DNA of 64,000 nt from positions 62,001-126,000 of the forward strand of contig JAIQFK010000029.1 in NCBI GenBank assembly GCA_020073305.1, given 5' to 3'. Below, piece after piece: positions 35,371-43,618 of the stretch; position 1 is the first letter of the stretch, and each line of letters starts with the position of its first letter. Under the pieces are notes generated by a model, which was not told the DNA's origin, searched no databases, and worked only from the letters and a program-made list of their open reading frames with translations. Source of the DNA: Terriglobia bacterium (lineage in GTDB: Bacteria > Acidobacteriota > Terriglobia > Bryobacterales > Bryobacteraceae). The position numbers and the translations under genes are program-made.

Positions 35371-36192
35371 ATGGCGGAAATGAGCATCATCTGGCTGCGC
35401 GTGGCGGCTGGGCTATATTCGCTCGGCCTCCTGGACGCCATTCTCACCATCATCCGGCGGCGTGGGCGCCTGTTTCGCATCGCGGTAGGTGCGTTCGCGC
35501 TGGCGGCTGTTTTCCATCTGGTCTCGATCGTCGAGGAGGGTATGGCGATCGGCCGTTTCCCCGCCAGCGGCTTTTATGAATCCATGTCGCTGTGTGCTTT
35601 CCTGATCACGTCGCTGTTCCTGTTTGTGTACTGGCGCTACCGGCTGGAAAGCCTGAGCGTGTTCATTTTTCCGCTGGTGTTTGTGATGACGATGGTGGCG
35701 TCACTGGGCCGGCCGGTGTCGTCGACGTGGTCGAGCCAAACGGTGCGGGATGCGTGGCTCATGGTGCACGTGGTGCTGGTGCTGCTGGGCTACGCCGCGC
35801 TCTTGTTCACCGCGGTGGCGGCGGTGCTGTACCTGATGCAGGAGCGTGAGCTGAAGCGAAAGAAGCCGCGGAGCTTTTACCATCGCCTGCCGCCGCTGGG
35901 AACGCTCGATGACTTGATCACGCGGTTCATGGGACTCGGGTTCGTGCTCATCACGCTCGCCGTGATTGTGGGCAGCGCATGGGCATTTGTTCAATTCGGC
36001 ACGCAATGGATTGCGGACCCCAAGATCGCCATCTCCATGTTCACGTGGGCGATCTATCTGGCGATGGTGTTTCTGCGCGTGTCGGCGGGCTGGCGCGGGC
36101 GTAAGGCGGCGGTGCTGGCGATCGCGGCGCTGGGCTGCTCGGCTCTCACCTGGGCGGCGCACGCGCAGTTCCAGCGCATTGTGTTGCGATGA
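35371..36192 (+). CDS. CcsA/HemX-like membrane protein (cytochrome c assembly family)
   Basis: 273 residues with about eight hydrophobic segments. RDAWLMVHVVLVLLGYAALL carries the conserved periplasmic His, and GSAWAFVQFGTQWIADPK matches a degenerate WWD-type heme-handling segment. In other bacteria a similar HemX sits before hemA and lowers GluTR levels; CcsA relatives export heme for cytochrome c. Here the stop overlaps the hemA start (ATGA), which favours a HemX-like role. The function is inferred from family and context. Confidence 0.82.
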   Translation: MAEMSIIWLRVAAGLYSLGLLDAILTIIRRRGRLFRIAVGAFALAAVFHLVSIVEEGMAIGRFPASGFYESMSLCAFLITSLFLFVYWRYRLESLSVFIFPLVFVMTMVASLGRPVSSTWSSQTVRDAWLMVHVVLVLLGYAALLFTAVAAVLYLMQERELKRKKPRSFYHRLPPLGTLDDLITRFMGLGFVLITLAVIVGSAWAFVQFGTQWIADPKIAISMFTWAIYLAMVFLRVSAGWRGRKAAVLAIAALGCSALTWAAHAQFQRIVLR

Positions 36193-37454
36193 AACTGCTC
36201 GTCACCGGAGTCAGCCACAAGACCGCGCCGGTGGAGGTGCGCGAACGCCTGGCATTTGCCGAAGGGGTGTTGCCGGCCGCTCTGCACGGGCTGGTTTCGC
36301 GCGAGGGAATCCTGGAAGCCATGGTGCTCTCGACCTGTAACCGCGTGGAGATCGCCGTTACTACCGACGATGCCGTTGATCCGGTGTCGGCGGTGTGCAC
36401 CTTCCTTCACGAGTCGCGCGGCGTATCGCTGGAAACGCTGGGTCCCTGCCTCTACTCGCACGAGGGCCGTGAGGCCATCCATCACCTGTTCCGCGTGGCC
36501 TCCAGCCTGGATTCCATGGTGGTGGGCGAGCCGCAGATCCTGGGGCAGCTCAAAGCGGCTTATGCGCATGCCAAGGCCAACGATTGCCTGAACGGCCTGC
36601 TGGAGAGCATCGTTTCGCGTGCATTCAGCGTGGCCAAGCGCGTACGGTCGGAGACAGGCATCGGGCAGATGGCGGTTTCGGTGAGCTACGCCGCGGTGGA
36701 ACTGGCCCGCAAGATTTTCGGATCCCTGGATGGCCGCACCGTGATGATCGTGGGCAGCGGCAAGATGTCCGAGCTGGCCGCGCGCCACCTGCGGCGTTCG
36801 GGCGCAGCGCACATTTTCGTCACAAACCGAACTTATGAACGCGCGCAGGAGTTGGCCACGATATTTCAGGGCACGCCGGTCGAGTACAGCCGGTTTCTGA
36901 GCCTTCTGCCGGAGGTCGACATCGTCATCACGTCGAGCGGCGCTCCGCACTACATTCTCAATCAGGAGGAGATGCAGCGCGTCATCACCGCCCGCCGCAA
37001 CAAGCCGATGTTTCTGATCGACATCGCGGTGCCGAGGAACGTCGACCCCTCGGTGAACGACGTGGACAACGTCTTTCTGTACGACATCGACGATTTGCAG
37101 GAGGTGGTCAACGCCAATCTGCGCGAGCGCTTCAAGGAAGCCGAGCGCGCCGAGGAGCTGGTAACGCAAGAAGTCGATCGCATGATGGCGCGGCTCAAAG
37201 TGCAGGAGGTGGCGCCAACCATCGTCAGCCTGCAGGAGCAGCTCGAACAGATTCGCGCCGGCGAGATCGAACGCGTGCGCCGCAAGCTAGGCCCGCTGAC
37301 GGCGGAGCAGGAGAGTGCGATCGAATCGCTGACCCGCGGGATCGTCAACAAGATTGCGCACGGTCCCATCTCCGAGCTGCGGCGGCATGCGGGTCTGCCC
37401 GACGGCGTGCATATCATCGATGCCATCCGCCAGGTTTTCCATCTGAAAGACTGA
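36189..37454 (+). CDS. hemA: Glutamyl-tRNA reductase
   Basis: 421 residues. The active-site Cys motif is VLSTCNRVEIAV (about 48-59), then VVGEPQILGQLKAAY, the NADP-binding VMIVGSGKMSELAARHL and a C-terminal dimerisation helix region. It reduces glutamyl-tRNA to glutamate-1-semialdehyde, the committed step of C5 tetrapyrrole synthesis. The ATG overlaps the HemX-like stop, and the TGA shares its last base with the hemC ATG. Confidence 0.97.
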   Translation: MKLLVTGVSHKTAPVEVRERLAFAEGVLPAALHGLVSREGILEAMVLSTCNRVEIAVTTDDAVDPVSAVCTFLHESRGVSLETLGPCLYSHEGREAIHHLFRVASSLDSMVVGEPQILGQLKAAYAHAKANDCLNGLLESIVSRAFSVAKRVRSETGIGQMAVSVSYAAVELARKIFGSLDGRTVMIVGSGKMSELAARHLRRSGAAHIFVTNRTYERAQELATIFQGTPVEYSRFLSLLPEVDIVITSSGAPHYILNQEEMQRVITARRNKPMFLIDIAVPRNVDPSVNDVDNVFLYDIDDLQEVVNANLRERFKEAERAEELVTQEVDRMMARLKVQEVAPTIVSLQEQLEQIRAGEIERVRRKLGPLTAEQESAIESLTRGIVNKIAHGPISELRRHAGLPDGVHIIDAIRQVFHLKD

Positions 37455-38374
37455 TGCTGGTCATTGGCTCGCGTGGTTCACAGCTCGCGCTTTGGCAGGC
37501 GAAGTGGATCGCGGCTCGGCTGGCCGAGCGCGGACAGGAGACGCGCATCGAAATCATCAAGACCACAGGCGACAAAATCACGGACGTGCCGCTGGCCAAG
37601 GTCGGAACCAAGGGACTGTTCACCAAAGAAATTGAGGAGGCGCTGCTCGACGGCCGTATCGATCTCGCGGTGCATAGCTTGAAAGACCTGCCGACGGAAG
37701 TGCCCGAGGGCCTGGCTATCGTGGCCATTCCGGAGCGTGAGGACCCCCGGGACGCGATGGTGGGGGTGACTCTCGGAAACCTGACGGCAGGCGCCAAGGT
37801 GGGCACCAGTTCCCTGAGGCGCGCCGCGCAGTTGCGGGTAATGCGGAAGGATCTCAAGATCGAATCCGTGCGGGGCAATCTGGATACACGAGTGCGCAAG
37901 CTCGACGAAGGCCAGTACGACGCTATCGTTCTTGCCGCGGCGGGACTCACACGGCTGGGCTGGGCCCATCGGATTGCGGAGATTCTTTCGCCGGAGGTGA
38001 TGTGTCCCGCGGTGGGGCAAGGCGCACTCGCCGTCGAGACGCGCGCCGAAGGATCTGCGCGTAATATCTGCGGAGCGCTGGACCATGCGGCCACGCGCAT
38101 GGCGGTGACGGCGGAGCGCGCGGTCCTGGCGTCGTTGGGTGGAGGCTGCCAGGTGCCAATCGGGGCGCACGCCCGGGTTTCGGGTGAGAGGCTGCAGCTC
38201 GTCGGAGTGGTGATTGCGCCGGACGGGGAACGCGTGGTCCGCAAGGCCGATCAAGGCGCTGTGGCGGATGCGGATGAAGTGGGCCGGCGAGTGGGCGCAG
38301 CCCTGCTTGCGGACGGCGCCCGCGAAATTCTCGAAGAAGTATATGGCGCACCCCCGCGGGATGCTTCGGTATGA
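37454..38374 (+). CDS. hemC: Hydroxymethylbilane synthase (porphobilinogen deaminase)
   Basis: 306 residues, typical. The N-terminal IGSRGSQLALWQA, the substrate arginines in TSSLRRAAQL, and the cofactor Cys in LGGGCQVPIGAHA (dipyrromethane attachment) are present. It joins four porphobilinogen units into hydroxymethylbilane. Starts on the last base of the hemA stop and overlaps the next gene by ATGA. Confidence 0.97.
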   Translation: MLVIGSRGSQLALWQAKWIAARLAERGQETRIEIIKTTGDKITDVPLAKVGTKGLFTKEIEEALLDGRIDLAVHSLKDLPTEVPEGLAIVAIPEREDPRDAMVGVTLGNLTAGAKVGTSSLRRAAQLRVMRKDLKIESVRGNLDTRVRKLDEGQYDAIVLAAAGLTRLGWAHRIAEILSPEVMCPAVGQGALAVETRAEGSARNICGALDHAATRMAVTAERAVLASLGGGCQVPIGAHARVSGERLQLVGVVIAPDGERVVRKADQGAVADADEVGRRVGAALLADGAREILEEVYGAPPRDASV

Positions 38375-39849
38375 AGCCGGTGTGCCTGGTCGGCGCCGGG
38401 CCGGGCGATCCCGACCTGATCACGGTGAAGGGCAGAAGCGTTCTCGAGTGCGCCGACGTAGTGCTGCACGACCATCTGGCCAATGAGGAGCTGCTGCGGC
38501 TCGCGCCGCCGCACGCGGAGCTGATTTACGTTGGCAAGAAGAAGGCCGAGCACGCGCGCACCCAGGAAGAGATCTGCGAAATCATGATCGACCGGGCGCG
38601 GCGCGGACTGAAAGTCGTGCGGCTGAAGGGCGGCGATCCGTTCATATTCGGGCGCGGCGGCGAGGAAGCGGAAGCGCTGGCTGACGCCGGCGTTCCCTTT
38701 GAGGTCGTGCCCGGCGTGACCTCTCCCCTGGGCATCGCTGCGTACACGGGGGTTCCGCTGACGCATCGCGACCACACTTCGGTGGTTACCTTCGTCACTG
38801 GGCACGACGTTGCACGGATCGATTGGGACCGGGTGGGACACGCCGAGACGCTGGTCATCTTCATGGGGCTCACGACCTTCGGCCAGATCGCTCACGAGAT
38901 CATTGCCCGCGGCCGTTTGCCCGAGACTCCCGCGATGGCCGTGCGCTGGGGCACGCGCGCGGATCAGGAGACGGTTTGCGGAACGCTCGCTACCCTGCCA
39001 GGGCTCATCCAGGAGAGTGGCTTGAAGCCGCCCGCCACCATCATCGTGGGCGAGGTGGTGCGGTTGCACGACAAGCTGGACTGGTACGGCCGGCTTCCGC
39101 TCACCGGAAAGCGGATCGTGGTCACGCGCGCTCGCGATCAGGCGCGAGCCTTGGGCGCAAAGCTGCGGGCGCTCGGAGCCGCCGTCGTGGAGATGCCAAC
39201 GATCGAGATTGTGCCGGCTGCCGACTGCGGGCCGCTCGACCGGGCGGTTCGGGAATTGGACAGCTACGACTGGTTGATCTTCACCAGCGCCAATGGTGTG
39301 CGATGTTTTGTCGAGCGTCTGGACCGTTCCGGAAGGGATCTGCGCGCGATTCGAGCCCGCATCTGCGCGATCGGCGATGCGACCCGCGGCGCCATCGAAT
39401 CGCTGCATCTGAAGGTCGATCTGATCGGCGAGGAGTTCGTCGCGGAAGGTCTGATCGAGGCGTTTCGCTCTACCGATCTTCAGGGCAAACGCGTTTTGCT
39501 GCCCCGCGCAGCCGTAGCCAGGGATGTGCTGCCGGAAGGGCTGCGCGCGCGTGGAGCCTGTGTGGATGTGGTTGAGGCCTACCGCACGGTTGTGCCGGAG
39601 GGCGTCACCCGACAAGCCGCCGAGGTCTTCGGCGGCCCGCGAAAAATCGACTGGATAACTTTTACCAGTTCGTCGACGGTGCAGAATTTCATGCGCATCG
39701 CCGGGGTCGATGTCCTCAGCGGCGTGAAGGTGGCATCCATCGGACCTGTGACCACGGCGACCGCGAAGAAGCTCGGCATAGCCGTCGACGCGGAGGCCAG
39801 TGTTTACACGACGGACGGGCTGGTTGCGGCGATTTTGCGCAGCGTGTAG
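38371..39849 (+). CDS. Fused uroporphyrinogen-III methyltransferase / uroporphyrinogen-III synthase
   Basis: 492 residues. The first half (about 1-245) is a SUMT/CobA domain: VGAGPGDPDLITVKG, LKGGDPFIFGRGGEEAEAL and VTSPLGIAAYTGVPLTHR. The second half (about 250-490) is a HemD domain with DWLIFTSANGVRCF and ITFTSSSTVQNFM. The fusion closes hydroxymethylbilane to uroporphyrinogen III and methylates it to precorrin-2, the branch to siroheme and B12. Such CobA-HemD fusions are known. It ends the coupled hem operon. Confidence 0.95.
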   Translation: MKPVCLVGAGPGDPDLITVKGRSVLECADVVLHDHLANEELLRLAPPHAELIYVGKKKAEHARTQEEICEIMIDRARRGLKVVRLKGGDPFIFGRGGEEAEALADAGVPFEVVPGVTSPLGIAAYTGVPLTHRDHTSVVTFVTGHDVARIDWDRVGHAETLVIFMGLTTFGQIAHEIIARGRLPETPAMAVRWGTRADQETVCGTLATLPGLIQESGLKPPATIIVGEVVRLHDKLDWYGRLPLTGKRIVVTRARDQARALGAKLRALGAAVVEMPTIEIVPAADCGPLDRAVRELDSYDWLIFTSANGVRCFVERLDRSGRDLRAIRARICAIGDATRGAIESLHLKVDLIGEEFVAEGLIEAFRSTDLQGKRVLLPRAAVARDVLPEGLRARGACVDVVEAYRTVVPEGVTRQAAEVFGGPRKIDWITFTSSSTVQNFMRIAGVDVLSGVKVASIGPVTTATAKKLGIAVDAEASVYTTDGLVAAILRSV

Positions 39850-39894
39850 CGGCGTGGGAAGCCGTGAAAGAATCGACGGAATCGCGTGTGAACT

Positions 39895-40001
39895 TGTAGC
39901 GCAAGCCCACGCCTGATTTTGGCGGGGACCTGCGGCTTTTTGCCGCGATCGAAGAAAAAGCCGCAGGTCTCCGGCAAAAAACGCCGTAGGCCTGCGCTAC
40001 A
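39895..40001. terminator. Large imperfect palindrome between convergent genes, probable bidirectional terminator
   Basis: The inner stem GACCTGCGGCTTTTT (39927-39941) pairs exactly with 39955-39969, leaving a 13-base loop, and ends in T-rich runs on both strands. An outer arm TGTAGCGCA at 39895-39903 pairs with 39993-40001, with partial pairing between the arms, so the whole 107-base unit is palindromic. It lies between the convergent cobA-hemD and DUF309 genes and contains the DUF309 stop (TAG at 39999-39997). The size and GC-rich arms also suit a mobile repeat family. Confidence 0.65.
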
Positions 40002-40353
40002 GGAATTTGATCTGCGGAAATTGCGTGAGCGTCTCGCCGCGCGAGATCTGGTCCAGGCAGGCCACGCTTTCGCGATACAGCAACGCCGTGTCGAGACCTT
40101 CACACTCGGGCAGATATCCGGCGAGCTTCTTCAGGCCTTTCTTCAGTTGCCGTTCCGCCCCAATCCGGTTTCCCTGTTGGTGATGATAGAGGCCGACGGC
40201 GAGGTGGATGACGCCTTGCAGAAACAGTCGCCTGGCGCCGCGCTCGGGCCGCCACAAGTCCTCTAGGACCTCGTGACAGTCGAAAAATTCACGCCGGTTG
40301 AAGAGCGCGATACCCTGCTCGAAGTTCACTTTGCCGGGTGTGTGCGGAACCAT
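39997..40353 (-). CDS. DUF309 family protein
   Basis: 118 residues. The family signature FNRREFFDCHEVLEDLWR near residue 18 and QGVIHLAVGLYHHQQGN are clear. All-helical, cytoplasmic, no established activity. It overlaps the end of the epimerase gene by 28 bases on the same strand, so it is the last gene of that operon. Its stop falls inside the palindrome. Confidence 0.85.
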   Translation of the reverse strand: MVPHTPGKVNFEQGIALFNRREFFDCHEVLEDLWRPERGARRLFLQGVIHLAVGLYHHQQGNRIGAERQLKKGLKKLAGYLPECEGLDTALLYRESVACLDQISRGETLTQFPQIKFL

Positions 40354-41270
40354 TCCAGAGCGAGGCGGAGTCCTTGTTCGAAAGTGTAGCCGGGGGTGTA
40401 ACCGAGGCCGGTGCGAGCCGCGGTGGTGTCGGCCTGCGAGTGGCGTACATCACCAGGGCGCGGCGGGCCGTACTGCGCGGGAATTTGCACGCCTTCGATT
40501 TTCTGAAGAAGTTCCCAGGTTTGATTGAGGGTGATGCGTCCGCCGTTGCCGCCGTTAAACACACAACCCGCAACGTCCTTGGCGCGCGCGGCTGCGAGGT
40601 TCAGCGCGACCACGTCATCCACATACGTGAAGTCGCGCGATTGTTCGCCGTCGCCATAGATGATGGGCGAGCGGCGCTCGAGAATCGCGCGGATGAACAG
40701 CGAGAGCACGCCGGAGTAGGGGCTGGATGGGTCCTGGCGCGGGCCGAATACGTTGAAGTAGCGCAGCGCTACCGTCTCCAGGCCGAAACACCCGGCGAAA
40801 ACGCTGCAGTAGTATTCGCCGGCGAGTTTCTGCAGCGCGTATGGCGACTTCGGCCGAGGGAGCATGGTCTCGACCTTGGGCAGAACCTCGGTGTCGCCAT
40901 AAGCCGATGACGAGGCCGCATACACAACCCGGCCGACGCTGGCTGCGGCCGCGGCACGAAGGACCTGAAACGTTCCGTTGATGTTGACCTCGTGCGAAGG
41001 CACCGGATCCTGAATGGACCGTGGCACCGATGGAATGGCCGCCTCGTGAAAAACCACATCGGCTCCGCGCAAGATGGGCGCCAGCGCTTCATAGTCACGA
41101 ACATCGACGTTGTGATACGCGACCGAGGAACGCACTTCGTCAAGATTCTCCGCGCGTCCGGTGAGGAGGTTGTCGATCACCACCACCTTGGACGCACCCT
41201 TGCGCAACAACCCGCGCACCAACGCTGAGCCAATGAAGCCCGCGCCTCCGGTCACCACGTATTTGCTCAT
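40326..41270 (-). CDS. NAD-dependent sugar-nucleotide epimerase/dehydratase (GalE-like SDR)
   Basis: 314 residues from ATG 41270, which overlaps the upstream stop by ATGA. The cofactor motif VVTGGAGFIGSALVRGLL is at residue 5, and the catalytic YxxxK is in SPYALQKLAGEYY with Ser in AASSSAYGD. It probably acts on UDP-linked sugars (4-epimerase or a related activity) for cell-surface glycans, which fits the neighbouring glycosyltransferase fusion. A longer open frame upstream of 41270 lies inside the isomerase gene and is not used. Confidence 0.92.
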   Translation of the reverse strand: MSKYVVTGGAGFIGSALVRGLLRKGASKVVVIDNLLTGRAENLDEVRSSVAYHNVDVRDYEALAPILRGADVVFHEAAIPSVPRSIQDPVPSHEVNINGTFQVLRAAAAASVGRVVYAASSSAYGDTEVLPKVETMLPRPKSPYALQKLAGEYYCSVFAGCFGLETVALRYFNVFGPRQDPSSPYSGVLSLFIRAILERRSPIIYGDGEQSRDFTYVDDVVALNLAAARAKDVAGCVFNGGNGGRITLNQTWELLQKIEGVQIPAQYGPPRPGDVRHSQADTTAARTGLGYTPGYTFEQGLRLALEWFRTHPAK

Positions 41271-42106
41271 TGGGGGAGTTTGGCAATTTCCGATTTGAGA
41301 TAGCACAGCGAATCGTTGGCGAGTTGTTCCGCGCCCGGCGAGAAATCGAACGCTTCGAGCGACACCCACCCCGGGAAACCGCGGCGTTTGAGTACGCTCA
41401 GAACGGGCTTGAAGTCATAGGATCCGCCGCCGCAATGCTTCCCATCCATCTCATTCACGTGAACGTGGCGAATCAGATCGTAGTGGCGATCGAGCAAGAC
41501 GGCATGAGGTTCCACTTCATCCACCGCATTGTGCGTGTCGAACATGGTGCGCAAACCGGAACTGCCGATTTGTCGCACAATGGAGGCCGCCTCGTCCAGA
41601 GTCTGGACGACGTCGCACTGGCCTTTCGGAAGCGCTTCGACCAGAATAGTGACTCCCCGCTCGGCGGCGTGCGGCGCGACCGAAGCCAGCCCGCCGACGT
41701 AGTGCGCGGTGGCTTGCTCGCGGCTCAACCCGCCGGTAGTGGCGCGCTGATAGGGCGAGCCGAAGACCATCACGCCGCTGGGGCCGAGATCGGCGCAAAG
41801 GTCGATGAGATTCCGGATGTGCTGCCAGCTTCGGGTACGCAGAGCCGCATCCGGAGTCGTCACGTGCAATCCCTTGGGGCTGACCATCAGCCAGTGGAGC
41901 CCAACAAAGCACAGTCCCTCGGATTCGATCATGGAGCGGTATTCGCGCCGCGCGGATGCGGGAATCGTAGCCGGGTCTTCCGCCAGCGTGAAGGGAGCGA
42001 TCTCGATGCCTTCGTAGCCCGCCTTGCGAATGGCGCGGCACGCATGGGCGAAAGGGAATTTCTCGAACGCTTCGTTGCAGATGGCGTGATGAAACCGGTA
42101 GTTCAT
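41267..42106 (-). CDS. Sugar phosphate isomerase/epimerase, xylose-isomerase-like TIM barrel
   Basis: 279 residues. AP-endonuclease-2-type barrel with GYEGIEIAPFTL, LVEALPKGQCDVVQTLDEA (metal-ligand Glu), MFDTHNAVDE (Asp-His) and RHVHVNEMDGKH. Such enzymes isomerise free or phosphorylated sugars or inositol derivatives. No signal peptide. The stop overlaps the epimerase start, so it lies upstream in the same operon; 28 bases separate it from the glycosyltransferase gene. Confidence 0.85.
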   Translation of the reverse strand: MNYRFHHAICNEAFEKFPFAHACRAIRKAGYEGIEIAPFTLAEDPATIPASARREYRSMIESEGLCFVGLHWLMVSPKGLHVTTPDAALRTRSWQHIRNLIDLCADLGPSGVMVFGSPYQRATTGGLSREQATAHYVGGLASVAPHAAERGVTILVEALPKGQCDVVQTLDEAASIVRQIGSSGLRTMFDTHNAVDEVEPHAVLLDRHYDLIRHVHVNEMDGKHCGGGSYDFKPVLSVLKRRGFPGWVSLEAFDFSPGAEQLANDSLCYLKSEIAKLPQ

Positions 42107-42134
42107 GGCCGGATCATTCAGTGTAATTCAGGCT

Positions 42135-43547
42135 CTACTTGCGCGCGACCAGGATCAGGGAGAGTCCCCGCCAGGGCAGCACGGGGTCGACGCGCCGCCA
42201 GATCCACACCGTCTTGTCGAAAACCTTCAACGCAAACTTATTAATGTGCTGTGTACGTAAGATGCGGCTATACAGCAACCAAGAGGGTGCGCCGATCTTG
42301 TTCAGGCTGCGGACTTTCTCGACCTTCAACCCGGCATTCTGGAGTAAACGGATTACCTCGTCGCGACGAAAGCGCCGCTGGTGGCCCATGGCGCGATCGA
42401 TGGAGCCGTAGAGGCCGCGTCCCTGCGGTACGAGCACGATCAGCGTGCCGCCAGGCTTGAGAGTGCGATGCAGAATGGATATCGTCGCTGACGGGTCTTC
42501 CACGTACTCGAGTACATTCAGGCAGAGCGCAGTGTCGAAAGACTCGCCAAACTCCCCGAAATCACCGGCGCATTCCGGGTCCATTTCTCGCACCTGAACG
42601 TTGGGTGTCCGCAGGAACCGGTTGCGAAGAGCGTGGAGGTAGAGCGGGTCTTTTTCACCGGCTACGTACAGCAGGCGCCTGGCCATGAGCCGCGCCGAGA
42701 TGTGCCCGATCCCGGCGCCCACCTCGAGTACCGTGTCGCCGATGAACGGCCGCAAAACGCGCACCATCCAGTTCAAGTACTGGGGTGTGCCGGTGAGGTT
42801 GTTAAGAAAGGCGCGGCCGTACATCGTCGCATAAAGGTCGTCGATGACCCAGAACTTGAAAATCACGGCCAGCGCTTTGATGCCATCCTTCCAGCCGATC
42901 TTCTTGCCCTCTTCGTAGGTGCGGCCGTGATAGCTGATGGGCACTTCGTAAATCCTCAGGTTGCGTTTGGCGCACTTCATGACAATCTCGGGTTCGAAGC
43001 CAAAACGATCGCAGCGGATGGGGATGCTCTTCAGCAGGTCGGTGCGAAATACCTTGTAGCCGGTTTCCATGTCCGTCAGGTTGAGATTGCAGAACATGTT
43101 GGAAATCGTGGTGAGGGCCTTGTTCATGATGGAGTGCCAGTAGCGCAGCACGCGCGTCTGGCTGCCGGCGAGGTAGCGCGAGCCGAACACGGCATCGGCG
43201 CGGCCATCGAGCAGCGGGCGAACCAGGGTGGGGTATTCAACGGGGTCGTACTCCAGATCCGCGTCCTGGATGATCGAAAAGTCCCCCGTGGCCTCCTGGA
43301 TGGCCGTGCGGACGGCCGCGCCTTTACCGCGGTTCACCTCATGACGGAAAAGGCGGATTTGTGAATCGGCGGCCGCCAGATGCTCGAGAATCGCCCACGT
43401 GCCGTCGGTCGAGCGGTCATCCACGATGATTAACTCGCGCTGCATCTGCTCGGGAAGAGGCGCGCTGAGGACTTGGGAGATGCACCGTTCGACGACGGTT
43501 CGCTCGTTGTAGACCGGCATCAGGATGGAGAGCTTCAAGGGGCTCAT
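42135..43547 (-). CDS. Fusion of a GT2 glycosyltransferase and a class I SAM methyltransferase
   Basis: 470 residues from ATG 43547. The first half (about 1-240) is a family-2 glycosyltransferase: LSILMPVYNERTVVERCI, IIVDDRSTDGTW, and the DXD motif in IQDADLEYD. The second half (about 255-470) is a SAM methyltransferase: DTVLEVGAGIGHISARLM, then ALCLNVLEYVEDP and LKPGGTLIVLVPQG. The first half resembles dolichol-phosphate mannosyltransferases without membrane helices. It probably builds and caps a surface glycan. The open frame runs upstream to 43721 but without codon or motif support. Confidence 0.88.
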   Translation of the reverse strand: MSPLKLSILMPVYNERTVVERCISQVLSAPLPEQMQRELIIVDDRSTDGTWAILEHLAAADSQIRLFRHEVNRGKGAAVRTAIQEATGDFSIIQDADLEYDPVEYPTLVRPLLDGRADAVFGSRYLAGSQTRVLRYWHSIMNKALTTISNMFCNLNLTDMETGYKVFRTDLLKSIPIRCDRFGFEPEIVMKCAKRNLRIYEVPISYHGRTYEEGKKIGWKDGIKALAVIFKFWVIDDLYATMYGRAFLNNLTGTPQYLNWMVRVLRPFIGDTVLEVGAGIGHISARLMARRLLYVAGEKDPLYLHALRNRFLRTPNVQVREMDPECAGDFGEFGESFDTALCLNVLEYVEDPSATISILHRTLKPGGTLIVLVPQGRGLYGSIDRAMGHQRRFRRDEVIRLLQNAGLKVEKVRSLNKIGAPSWLLYSRILRTQHINKFALKVFDKTVWIWRRVDPVLPWRGLSLILVARK

Positions 43548-43618
43548 TGTAGCGCAGGGGCACTCATCGCGTTGCTCTTGCGTCTTCGCAGTACACTGGG
43601 GGTTCAGGAGAAACACAG

